Part shown: positions 1 through 7,204 of the stretch, piece after piece
Position numbering within the stretch: position 1 is the stretch's first letter
How the letters are laid out: every line of letters begins with the position of its first letter
Origin: Bacteroides sp.
Lineage (GTDB): Bacteria > Bacteroidota > Bacteroidia > Bacteroidales > SM23-62
NCBI GenBank assembly: GCA_030589965.1
Contig: JAUUZM010000102.1
Span: forward strand, 1 to 9,233
Reading direction: 5' to 3'
DNA: 9,233 bases
The notes under the pieces: generated by a model
What the model saw: only the letters and a program-made list of their open reading frames with translations
Database searches by the model: none
Told to the model about the DNA's origin: nothing
Position numbers and translations under genes: made by a program

Positions 1-839
1 CTGATGCCTCCTGCATGAAGGTTAAAAGTGCTGGTCCATATTTTCTTAATCACCGGATAGGAATCCCTCAAAATATAGGCAAGCACCAGGAAGCCGATCC
101 CCATACCAGCCAGTATAATCACTTTCCGGTAAGGATTTGTAATCTTGCTGCTTCGCAGTATAAGTCCGGCTAAAACCCCCATTAGAGTGATACCGATGGC
201 AGAAATATTATTAAAAACACCTTCCGGATCGTAGGTCGCTTTATACAACTTCCCGGGAGTTATCCGCTGGTCAAGGAAAGCATTGATGGATCCGTCAGCA
301 GTCAGCACGCCCGCCCCATGGCCCGGCACCGGTATCAGGTTCTGGATTAGACCATAGACGATCAGTATCCCGGCAATCCAGAAGGCGATGGATCGAATGG
401 AGCCTGAATTGATAAAAATTATTGCAGCAAAAAGATAGGCGAATCCGATCTGTCCGAGTACAGAAGCAATACGCGGATTAGTCCAGTCCTGATGAGAAGC
501 ATTATTATAGATTATCCCGAAAACCACAAGGAGGACAAACCGCTTTATAATCTTCTTATAGAGCTCTCTCTGGGGTGTTCCCGATTCCATTTTAGGGATC
601 AGCGCATAGGGTATGGCCACCCCCATGATGAACATGAACAGGGGGAAGATCAGGTCATAAAATTGGAAACCGGACCATTTAACATGATGCATCTGCTCTT
701 CAAGAGCCTCCAGTACGGGTCCGTTGGTTGCCCCGGCAAGGGCAGCTAAAAGCGCGGAACCGCCTGTGATCCAGAACATGTCAAATCCCCTGAGAATATC
801 AAGGGATTTCAATCTTTCAGGTTTGGAATTTGTTGTCAT
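1..839 (-). CDS. HGSNAT-like transmembrane acetyltransferase (DUF5009/DUF1624 type), C-terminus outside window
   Basis: Only the first 279 codons lie in the window; the reading frame is open from the ATG at 839-837 to base 1. The N-terminus RLKSLDILRGFDMFW is the family signature at the start of the first membrane helix. It is followed by a W-S-G-F-x-F-Y-D-L-I-F-P-L-F-M-F-I-M-G block (residues 55-73), a D-P-E-G motif (205-208) and several hydrophobic helices (about 62-80, 100-112, 130-143, 150-168, 212-228, 239-257). From memory of human heparan-alpha-glucosaminide N-acetyltransferase, H52 (in H-V-K-W-S-G) falls where its active-site histidine sits (H-A-S-W-N-G), and the DPEG block also matches. 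That enzyme passes acetyl groups from cytosolic acetyl-CoA across a membrane onto glucosamine. The bacterial substrate is not established; periplasmic amino sugar acetylation is inference. The start is fixed by the family signature; no Shine-Dalgarno is visible. It diverges from the Fic remnant. Confidence 0.85.
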   Translation of the reverse strand, partial: MTTNSKPERLKSLDILRGFDMFWITGGSALLAALAGATNGPVLEALEEQMHHVKWSGFQFYDLIFPLFMFIMGVAIPYALIPKMESGTPQRELYKKIIKRFVLLVVFGIIYNNASHQDWTNPRIASVLGQIGFAYLFAAIIFINSGSIRSIAFWIAGILIVYGLIQNLIPVPGHGAGVLTADGSINAFLDQRITPGKLYKATYDPEGVFNNISAIGITLMGVLAGLILRSSKITNPYRKVIILAGMGIGFLVLAYILRDSYPVIKKIWTSTFNLHAGGI

Positions 840-962
840 GGGATAGTTTAAGGTTCAAACAATGCAAGATAATTAGAAATTCCTCTTCACCCTTCTAATT
901 AAAAGAGTAAAATTTTCTAATTTTTGACTTGTCGGGGTTCTAGCCATGATTCTTTTGATCAC

Positions 963-980
963 TGATTAAATCTTTAATCA
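963..980. repeat. Perfect 8-bp inverted repeat, candidate operator
   Basis: TGATTAAA-TC-TTTAATCA is a perfect palindrome with 8-bp arms and a 2-base centre. It lies in the 230-bp region between two divergent genes (minus-strand start at 839, plus-strand Fic remnant at 1070). The short centre and AT-rich arms suit a dimeric DNA-binding protein better than an RNA hairpin. It lies 33 bases upstream of the TTG of the proposed Fic promoter. AT-rich palindromes can arise by chance, so a regulatory role is inferred. I see nothing else beyond the promoter elements in this intergenic region. Confidence 0.35.
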
Positions 981-1012
981 CGTAGGTTTTGCTGTCTTGT
1001 TCACTTATCCAG

Positions 1013-1045
1013 TTGGTAAAGAATGAACAATTTTAAATACCTTTG
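1013..1045 (+). promoter_or_regulatory. Candidate Bacteroidota-type promoter for the Fic remnant
   Basis: TACCTTTG at 1038-1045 matches the Bacteroidota -7 consensus TAnnTTTG, with a TTG at 1013-1015, 22 bases upstream, as a possible -33 element. Transcription would start a few bases downstream, leaving a leader of roughly 15-20 bases before the GTG at 1070. The position and strand fit the gene; the call rests on pattern matching only. Confidence 0.45.
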
Positions 1046-1069
1046 TGTTGAACAAAAGTTTAAGGGGAA

Positions 1070-1817
1070 GTGGATAAAACACTTAGACAATTTGAGGAAA
1101 AAGGGCTGAGTTCCTGAAACTGAGGCTTCATGAAGCTATCAACTGGGAGAAGTACAGTCTTATGTCATTGAGTCATAATTCCACAGCCATAGAGGGATCA
1201 AGCCTTACAGAAGACGAATCCTTTCTGTTGCTTGAAGAGGGAAAAACACCAAAAGGGAAGCCGCTTGAACATTCCCTTATGGAAAAAGATCAGTTACTCC
1301 TGCATTTGTAAAGGCGGTTTCAGCCCTGGTCATGAAAAATACAGGCGCACCTATATCTGCCGCTGCAGGTAATTTTGATTCTTCCAAAGGTGAATATCGC
1401 AAAGTTTCAGTATTCGCTGGAACAACGACTTTCCCAAACTATCAGAAGATAGAGAAAATGGTTCAGGAGCTTTGTGATAATCTAGAAGGCAAAGTCAATA
1501 AAGTATCAAAAACGCCAGATATCTTTAATCTTGCATTTGACTTCCATTATAGCCTGGTATCAATTCATCCCTTTGCTGACGGTAATGGAAGGATTTCGCG
1601 CTTAATGATGAATTTCATTCTCCTGTACCATGGTCTCACGCCGGCAATTATTCACAAGGAAGACAAGCAGGATTATATCAATTCTCTGAAAGAATCCCGG
1701 AATACTGAAAGTACTGTACCGTTAAGAAAGTTTCTATACTCTCAACAGGAAAAGCATTTTGACAAAGAAATCCAGAAACAGCTCTCCGGCGACAGGGGTA
1801 TTTCATTATTGCTTTGA
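1070..1817 (+). pseudogene. Decayed Fic-family (AMPylation) gene with two frame breaks
   Basis: Three consecutive frames encode one Fic protein. Frame A starts at GTG 1070 (VDKTLRQFEEKGLSS) and stops at 1115. Frame B resumes around 1108 (EFLKLRLHEAINWEKY), carries the class II inhibitory-helix motif S-T-A-I-E-G (S/T-xxx-E-G) and the G-K-P-L-E-H-S-L-M-E-K-D block, and stops at 1309-1311. Frame C resumes by 1296 (TPAFVKAVSALVMKNTG) and runs to 1817 with the intact Fic core HPFADGNGRISR at 1566-1601. Intact relatives, as I recall them, have about 15-20 residues between the K-D and the V-x-A-L-V-M-K-N-T-G blocks, so the second break looks like a 3n+1 deletion of about 50 bases. An intact protein would transfer AMP to target hydroxyl groups and be held off by its own inhibitory helix. 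An ATG at 1332 could begin a 161-residue product with the catalytic motif but without that helix. Confidence 0.85.
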
Positions 1818-1849
1818 TAAATTAGTTTATTTAATCATTATTCAATTGT

Positions 1850-1865
1850 ATCCTCCACAGAGGAT
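1850..1865. terminator. Small hairpin between convergent gene ends, weak terminator candidate
   Basis: ATCCTC-CACA-GAGGAT forms a perfect 6-bp stem with a 4-base loop, 3 bases beyond the stop codon of the minus-strand glycyl radical enzyme gene and 32 bases beyond the Fic remnant stop. Its position suits a shared terminator for the two converging genes. Neither strand has a clear run of T after the stem, so it is at best a weak intrinsic terminator or an mRNA 3'-end stabiliser. Confidence 0.3.
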
Positions 1866-1868
1866 TCA

Positions 1869-4283
1869 TCATGCAATACTGCCATAGCTGGTTCGGGCAA
1901 TGATTTCATCCTGCATATCTTCAGACAGTTCAGTGAAGCAGGCCGAATAACCTGCAACCCTGACCGTTAATCCCCGGAACTTTTCCGGATCTTTCTTCGC
2001 ATTCAGCAAATCTTCCCTTGAAACAACATTGAACTGGATATGGTGAATCGGTAGGCGAACAAAAGCCTTGAGAAATGTCGAAAACTTTTCCCTGTCCCCT
2101 TCCGTATGAAAAAAAGATGGCAGGAATTTCATGTTAAGCAAACTGCCGTTCCCTGTTATCCTGGACGGGATCTTCGACACTGATTTAAGAACAGCAGTCG
2201 GTCCTATCTTATCCCTTCCATACATGGGTGACATTCCTCCATCCGCAAGCGGCGTTCCTGCCTTCCTCCCATCCGGAGTTGCTCCAACATTCTGTCCCAT
2301 GGGAACGTGTGCCGTAACGGTATACAGTCCCATATGATAATCCCCCCCCCTGTAATTCTTAGCCTGGTGGATTTTATCACTGAAATACTTCACCCATTTT
2401 GCACCCAGTGAATCAACCCATTCCTCATCGTTTCCGTATTTGGGGACCTTGTTGATACATTCGTACCTGATGTTTTCGAACCCCTTGAAATTTTTTCTCA
2501 GGGCTTGCAGCAGTTCTTTTTTTCCGACACTTTCATCCTGAAATACCAGTTGCCTCAGCACCGCCAGACTGTCTGCAATATTTGCCACCTGGATGGCCTG
2601 GATACCCGACAGGTTGTATTTCGCACCTCCTGCTGTAACATCTTTTCCCAAACCCAGGCAATCATCCACAACAGAGGAAAGAAATGGAGAGGGTAAATGT
2701 TCCTGATGGGCTCTTTCGACAATTTCACAAGCCTTCATCATCCGGTCGGTAAAATGATCTATCTGTCTGGCAAATGCTTCCTCGATTTCATCATAGCTTT
2801 TAAAATCTGCCAGAGTGCCTGTCTTTATTCCGATCTGATCTCCTGTTATCATACATTGCCCGTTGTTCAGGCTAAGTTCCAGGGCCTTTACCAGGTTGAA
2901 CATGGCCGCATCACTCCAGCCAAGGTAATTGCCCTGGGAGCTAAGTTCAACACAACCCACTAGAACGTAATCCATGGCGTCTTCCGGTTCGAGCCCTGAT
3001 GATATCAATGCGGGGATAATGCTTTCGTCGTTGACAATCTGTGGCATACCGCTTCCAAGTCCAATTACCCGGGTACATTCCCGGATAAATTCATCCGGTG
3101 ATTCATTATGCAACCTGGCTGTCAGGTTCGGCTGGGGTAGCCCGATGTGATCCTGGGCTTTAAGTATTAAATAGGATAACAGGTTGGTAGCATCTTTTCC
3201 TTCCTTTGATTGTCCCCCAACCGTCACATTAAACCCTATCGGGAATCCCGCAAAATATTTTGCACTATGCGAGTTCCGCATGTACACAATCTGATTGAAC
3301 TTAATAAAAAGGGCGTCCATCAGCTCCTGGGCAGTTTCCAAATCGAGCTCACCCTCTTCCAGATCATGAGACAGGAATGAATTAAGATACTGATCCATTC
3401 GTCCAGGTGAAAAGGAAGAAGCATTTGATTCCATATGCAGAATTACAAACAGGAACCACAGGGATTGCAAAGCCTCCCTGAAGGATTGTGGAGGTCTATT
3501 CGCAAGGTTTTTACAGACAAGAGCTATATCCAATAGATTATCGGTCTCTGCCTCAGTTTTCGCAGCAGTCTTAATTTTAGACGCAGTCCCGGACAGGTCC
3601 GACTGGGATGCTGCCATTCTTTCCGCCAGTTCTGAATAACGAAAGATGAACTTAATGGAGGCATCAAGACTCAGGGTGACAGCTTCAAAAAAGATCTTCT
3701 GTTCTCCGCTGGCTTTTACCAACCCCGCCCGGGCCGTTGCCAATAATCCTGCCGGGCCATATCTCAGCCAGGTTTCAACATCCGGACATATATGTCCCTG
3801 TGCATGATCCTTCTGGTTGATCTTTACGACCTTTTCAATAGCCTTTAACTCTTCCCCGTAATTATCATATATTTCATCCTCGAGTGTTTTCCCCTTCCAG
3901 TAGGGTTCAATCTCATTGTGGAATATGTCAATATCCTCCTGCTTTACATGGAAAGGATCCTGTGGCCTCCCTGGAAGATTTACAATTTCCCTTGAAAGCC
4001 ATGAAATCCCGGCTTCCGGAAAAACGACACCTGCTCTCATTTCAGAAGTCCGGTTTCCCACAATCAGCTCCTCAGGATCTATAGCTATAGTCATCTTCGT
4101 AAGGGATCCCGAAAGGGCTTTTGCACGTTTCATGATCACCGGATCATTTTCATTCTCCTGGTATACCTTGGTTATAAGAAGGGCCTGCTCAAGAGACAGG
4201 TACCTTGTATGGTCCAATGTCTTTTGTTTCAGGGAGGTTATCCTGCTGTTAATATTTATGCCAGAAGTTGGTATTTCAGTCAT
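1869..4283 (-). CDS. Glycyl radical enzyme of the dehydratase/lyase (GCVE) type, substrate unknown
   Basis: This 804-residue protein has the full glycyl radical enzyme architecture: an N-terminal pyruvate formate-lyase-like domain (about 15-650) and a C-terminal glycine radical domain. C444 in G-C-V-E, with E446, is the thiyl-radical cysteine and the general-base glutamate typical of glycerol/propanediol dehydratases, choline TMA-lyase, hydroxyproline dehydratase and isethionate lyase; true pyruvate formate-lyase has Cys-Cys instead. G778 in R-V-A-G-Y-S is the radical glycine. G-H-I-C-P-D (163-168) and E-S-N (285-287) are further family blocks. It probably acts in the cytoplasm, cleaving a C-O, C-N or C-S bond of a small molecule, only without oxygen. 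Automated tools may wrongly call it formate acetyltransferase. No activating radical SAM gene is adjacent. The start gives the usual N-terminus. It follows the beta-propeller gene on the same strand after 143 bp, possibly co-transcribed. The exact substrate cannot be told by eye. Confidence 0.95.
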   Translation of the reverse strand: MTEIPTSGININSRITSLKQKTLDHTRYLSLEQALLITKVYQENENDPVIMKRAKALSGSLTKMTIAIDPEELIVGNRTSEMRAGVVFPEAGISWLSREIVNLPGRPQDPFHVKQEDIDIFHNEIEPYWKGKTLEDEIYDNYGEELKAIEKVVKINQKDHAQGHICPDVETWLRYGPAGLLATARAGLVKASGEQKIFFEAVTLSLDASIKFIFRYSELAERMAASQSDLSGTASKIKTAAKTEAETDNLLDIALVCKNLANRPPQSFREALQSLWFLFVILHMESNASSFSPGRMDQYLNSFLSHDLEEGELDLETAQELMDALFIKFNQIVYMRNSHSAKYFAGFPIGFNVTVGGQSKEGKDATNLLSYLILKAQDHIGLPQPNLTARLHNESPDEFIRECTRVIGLGSGMPQIVNDESIIPALISSGLEPEDAMDYVLVGCVELSSQGNYLGWSDAAMFNLVKALELSLNNGQCMITGDQIGIKTGTLADFKSYDEIEEAFARQIDHFTDRMMKACEIVERAHQEHLPSPFLSSVVDDCLGLGKDVTAGGAKYNLSGIQAIQVANIADSLAVLRQLVFQDESVGKKELLQALRKNFKGFENIRYECINKVPKYGNDEEWVDSLGAKWVKYFSDKIHQAKNYRGGDYHMGLYTVTAHVPMGQNVGATPDGRKAGTPLADGGMSPMYGRDKIGPTAVLKSVSKIPSRITGNGSLLNMKFLPSFFHTEGDREKFSTFLKAFVRLPIHHIQFNVVSREDLLNAKKDPEKFRGLTVRVAGYSACFTELSEDMQDEIIARTSYGSIA
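2342..2350. repeat. Nine-base C/G homopolymer inside the glycyl radical enzyme gene
   Basis: Nine consecutive C on the plus strand (G9 on the coding strand) fall in codons for R645-G646-G647-D648, just before the conserved G-L-Y-T-V-T-A-H-V-P-M-G block. The frame is intact at this length. Loss or gain of one G would truncate the protein before its radical glycine. Tracts of this length are slippage hotspots and frequent sequencing-error sites. Confidence 0.9.
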
Positions 4284-4426
4284 ACTTTAAGATTGATAAA
4301 AATAACGCAAATCACATAATTATACCAGTCCAACACAATTATTCCATTCGTTCTAATAAGATCAACCTGAAATCCGAGGTAGATTAACCGACGTGAATCA
4401 TCTCCTTGAAAAAGGACAGCGATAAC

Positions 4427-7111
4427 CTACTCAATGGCATGGACATACCCGTCCGCCGACAACAGGTATACCTTGTCACGGTAGATGCACAGGGTAGATT
4501 CCTCGATCCGGTTCCCCAATTTGTAGATCCAGTGGACCTCTGCTGTGTTTTCATCCAGGCAGAAGAAAAAAGGTGAATTTGCCGAACCTATATAAACCCT
4601 GTCGTTTGCAATGGCCGGGGCAGACAATCCTCCTCCGTCCGGGAAAGTCCAGTGAATATTACCTGTCTCTGCATCCACACAATAGACAGTACTATAAACC
4701 GGTACGCCACGCATCTCGATTCCTACCCTTGCGGTAAAAATGGCCTTATCATTGTGAAACGCGGGACTGGCATTAAAGTTGGAATAATTCCCTTTCTCCT
4801 CCTCATTCAGGTTCCCCTCGCAAAGAACCTCGCCTGTCTTTGCATCAACATATTTGAAGATGTTATCATGATGGGGAACATAGATCTTCCCGTCCTTTGC
4901 GATCAGGGTACCGGAATCGAGTCCCACTCCCATGGTCTTCCAGACAATCTCCCCGGTCTTTTTATCAAAGGCATAAAGTGAACGGCTCCATGATCCGAAA
5001 TAAACGAGGTCTCCGTCAATGGCAGGTTCTGCCGGTACAGATTTGGCTGCTGGATACATCCAGATTATATGCCCGGTAGCCCCATCCAGGCAGACTGCAT
5101 AGCCATTTACCGTAGGTACATATACAAGTCCCTCGTCAACCGTCGCCGAACCCCATACCCAGCCTCCCGGCAGGGTTTGTTTCCAGATCAGTGATCCGTC
5201 CTCTGCATCCAGGCAGTAAAAGAAACGCTCACCACCCTGCTGTCCGGCATAGATCTTCCCATCCTCACAGGCAGGTCCCACTGAAATGGCGGCTCCCATT
5301 TCGAATTTCCAGATCTCCTCACCGCTTTCAGCATCAAGCCCATACAGGAAACCCGCTGGATTACCGAAAAATATCTTACCCCTGTGTGAGGTAGGCTTTG
5401 ACTGGTAATAAGTACCTCCTGAAAGCTGATCCGTAAAGATCCGCTCTCCCTCCTTATTGATAAAGGCGCTTAGAATGCTGTGCTTCCATACCTCCTCCCC
5501 TGTTCCATTGAGGCAATAAAGCCAGAGATTGCTGTCGGTGATCAGCAATTTCCCGTCCTCAGATACCAGGTCGGCATAAACCGGATGAGTACTTACTGCT
5601 TGTGTGAATTTAAGTTTTCCATCCATATCAAGGCAGTGAAGGTTTCCGTCAACGGTAGCTGCGAATATCCCCTCAGATGTAAGCGCCGGCCTCGCCCTTA
5701 TCCAGTCCGACAATTCCTTTTCCCATAGAATTTCCCCGTCTGATATCCCCAGGCAATAAAGTCGTTTGTTTGCAGATCCTATATACAAACGATCTCCGGA
5801 AAGCAACGCCGTACTGAAAAATTTTCTTGATCCCTGGTGAATATCAGGCATCGTTACCGCCCAGACCTGTTCCCCGTTTTCCTCATCAAGGCAGTAAACA
5901 GTGCCGCCATTCGATCCGAAATAAATTCGCTTATCCTTGACCACTACCATCGTATTAATGGCCCCGTCAGCCTGGAAGCTCCATGCAATAACATTATCTC
6001 CCCATCCCCTTTTCAGGTAAAGAGAATAGAGGTAACCCTCCATGGTCCCTGCTATGACCCTGTCTTTTGTGAGCACAGGTTCAGCAAGTGCGTCAATATC
6101 TCCGATATTTACATCCCAGAGTTTCCTGTCATTATTCTTGTCTGCACAGATCAGGCGGTTGAAATTCTGGCATATGGCCGGAGACCCGTAAATATCATGA
6201 ACGCCGAAGGGATAGGCAACATATTTTCCATTGGATGAGACAGGTGCGAGTTGTGTGCGGTAATCCACATGTCCGGCATACTTTCTTGAAAGGGTCTTCC
6301 CGGTTTCCTTATCTATATAAACAAGATTCTTTGCCTGTCCCTCGTTGCCCCCATGGCTGTTCACCTCCCTCAGGATTATCCTGTCTTCCAGGATTACAGG
6401 GGATGAGGCGATGGCAGGATATTTATACAATCCGAAGATGGGATGCTGCTGGGTGGATTTCCAGATTTCATTACCGGTTTCCAGGTCCAGGCAGAAACTG
6501 GTTGCATACAATCCCGGTGAGGCTACATATACCCTTCCGTCTTCAACGGCCGGACGGCAATACCATCCGAGTCCCACCGGAAACTTCCATGCCTGCTTTC
6601 CGTACCGCGGACCCGGTGCATCGGTATACCCTGTATTATGTTTATTTCCCTGGAACATGTTCCATTCCGTTTCCATGTTGCCTCCCTCCGGGAAGTCTTT
6701 CCCATCACTCTCAAATGCGGTAAACATGGGCCCTTCTTTCACCAGCTTATCCTGAATGTTCTCCAGTATCCTGTATCCCCTGTCAACCAGTTCCCCCATC
6801 CTGAGGAAGGCTTCCTCCAATTCCGCCCCACTTAAACGATTTACATTGTTTTCATGAGTCCTGTACACTTTATCAATAGCATAGAAGTGACGAACGTCTG
6901 CCCCCTGCTGCTGCAAAGTGGTCATCCAGAGAAACATAAGTATGGTTCGCTCCCGGAATGTCTCTTTGTCTGTCGGCTTTGAGTCAATTTCCTTTCTGAT
7001 TTTATCAATATCAATATTGCCGCTGGGATAAAATTTACCGGCATTTCCGGACAAAACACCCACCAGGAATAAGGCGAAAAGGGTAATAAAGATCTTTTTC
7101 ATAGAAGGCAT
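4427..7111 (-). CDS. Exported PQQ-like beta-propeller repeat protein, 16 repeats
   Basis: This 894-residue protein begins with a signal peptide (K5-K6, hydrophobic 7-20, likely cleavage near G-N-A/G at 22-25), then a helix-rich, charged region (about 32-125) unlike the rest. W-N-M-F-Q-G (150-155) opens a run of PQQ/BamB-type repeats of the form YCLDxxTGexxW. I count sixteen such strands, at about 207, 266, 322, 363, 408, 453, 493, 533, 591, 633, 673, 714, 755, 811, 851 and 891, spaced 40-60 residues; this would suit two eight-bladed propellers with a join near 545-580. No cytochrome c CxxCH or vicinal-Cys motif is present, so a PQQ-dependent dehydrogenase is unlikely; binding or scaffolding outside the cytoplasm is more likely. 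M1 at 7111 is followed by M4 as an alternative start. It comes first of two minus-strand genes, with the glycyl radical enzyme second. Function is unknown. Confidence 0.85.
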   Translation of the reverse strand: MPSMKKIFITLFALFLVGVLSGNAGKFYPSGNIDIDKIRKEIDSKPTDKETFRERTILMFLWMTTLQQQGADVRHFYAIDKVYRTHENNVNRLSGAELEEAFLRMGELVDRGYRILENIQDKLVKEGPMFTAFESDGKDFPEGGNMETEWNMFQGNKHNTGYTDAPGPRYGKQAWKFPVGLGWYCRPAVEDGRVYVASPGLYATSFCLDLETGNEIWKSTQQHPIFGLYKYPAIASSPVILEDRIILREVNSHGGNEGQAKNLVYIDKETGKTLSRKYAGHVDYRTQLAPVSSNGKYVAYPFGVHDIYGSPAICQNFNRLICADKNNDRKLWDVNIGDIDALAEPVLTKDRVIAGTMEGYLYSLYLKRGWGDNVIAWSFQADGAINTMVVVKDKRIYFGSNGGTVYCLDEENGEQVWAVTMPDIHQGSRKFFSTALLSGDRLYIGSANKRLYCLGISDGEILWEKELSDWIRARPALTSEGIFAATVDGNLHCLDMDGKLKFTQAVSTHPVYADLVSEDGKLLITDSNLWLYCLNGTGEEVWKHSILSAFINKEGERIFTDQLSGGTYYQSKPTSHRGKIFFGNPAGFLYGLDAESGEEIWKFEMGAAISVGPACEDGKIYAGQQGGERFFYCLDAEDGSLIWKQTLPGGWVWGSATVDEGLVYVPTVNGYAVCLDGATGHIIWMYPAAKSVPAEPAIDGDLVYFGSWSRSLYAFDKKTGEIVWKTMGVGLDSGTLIAKDGKIYVPHHDNIFKYVDAKTGEVLCEGNLNEEEKGNYSNFNASPAFHNDKAIFTARVGIEMRGVPVYSTVYCVDAETGNIHWTFPDGGGLSAPAIANDRVYIGSANSPFFFCLDENTAEVHWIYKLGNRIEESTLCIYRDKVYLLSADGYVHAIE

Positions 7112-7132
7112 TTATGATAAGTTATTGTAATA

Positions 7133-7152
7133 CCGGATCCGGGTTTCCGGGT
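7133..7152. repeat. GC-rich palindrome and overlapping direct repeat in the beta-propeller gene leader
   Basis: CCGGATCCGG (7133-7142) is a perfect 10-bp palindrome. It overlaps a tandem pair of TCCGGGT copies (7138-7144 and 7146-7152). This patch is GC-rich inside an otherwise AT-rich intergenic region, and lies between the proposed minus-strand -7 box and the start codon at 7111, so it would be at the 5' end of that transcript. It could be an operator or a leader structure; chance is also possible. Confidence 0.4.
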
Positions 7153-7159
7153 CCATTTC

Positions 7160-7167
7160 CAAAGTTA
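7160..7167 (-). promoter_or_regulatory. Candidate -7 promoter box for the beta-propeller/glycyl radical enzyme genes
   Basis: The minus strand reads TAACTTTG here, an exact match to the Bacteroidota -7 element TAnnTTTG. It points towards the beta-propeller start at 7111 and would give a leader of about 40 bases. I see no convincing TTG-type -33 element at the usual distance, so the promoter may need an activator or the match may be chance. Confidence 0.45.
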
Positions 7168-7196
7168 TGCAAAAAAGTATACGTGCTATTATTTAC

Positions 7197-7204
7197 TAAA
7201 TTTG
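7197..7204 (+). promoter_or_regulatory. Candidate -7 promoter box for the glycosidase-sulfatase pair
   Basis: TAAATTTG on the plus strand matches TAnnTTTG exactly and points towards the glycosidase start at 7289, giving a leader of about 80 bases. No clear -33 TTG lies at the expected distance. It is back to back with the minus-strand box 30 bases away, so the two gene pairs could share a regulator. Confidence 0.45.

Noticed and set aside
492..749. An 85-codon plus-strand open frame
   Set aside because: It is antisense to the HGSNAT-like gene, whose conserved motifs fix the true frame.
1869..4283. Annotation as pyruvate formate-lyase
   Set aside because: The active site reads Gly-Cys-Val-Glu, not the Cys-Cys pair needed for formate acetyltransferase chemistry.
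3916..4290. A 124-codon plus-strand open frame over the start of the glycyl radical enzyme gene
   Set aside because: It is antisense to a strongly conserved coding region and has no recognisable domain or initiation signal.
4284..4426. Possible separate promoter or terminator between the beta-propeller and glycyl radical enzyme genes
   Set aside because: No TAnnTTTG match on the minus strand and no stem followed by a T run could be found; the best partial match, GTGATTTG, fails at both conserved TA positions.
6235..6723. A 162-codon plus-strand open frame
   Set aside because: It lies opposite the beta-propeller gene, is rich in Arg, Pro, Ser and His without any domain, and is a typical shadow of a GC-rich third codon position on the other strand.
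4427..7111. Annotation as a PQQ-dependent alcohol dehydrogenase
   Set aside because: Only the propeller repeats are shared; no vicinal disulfide, heme motif or recognisable catalytic region is seen, and the number of repeats is about double.
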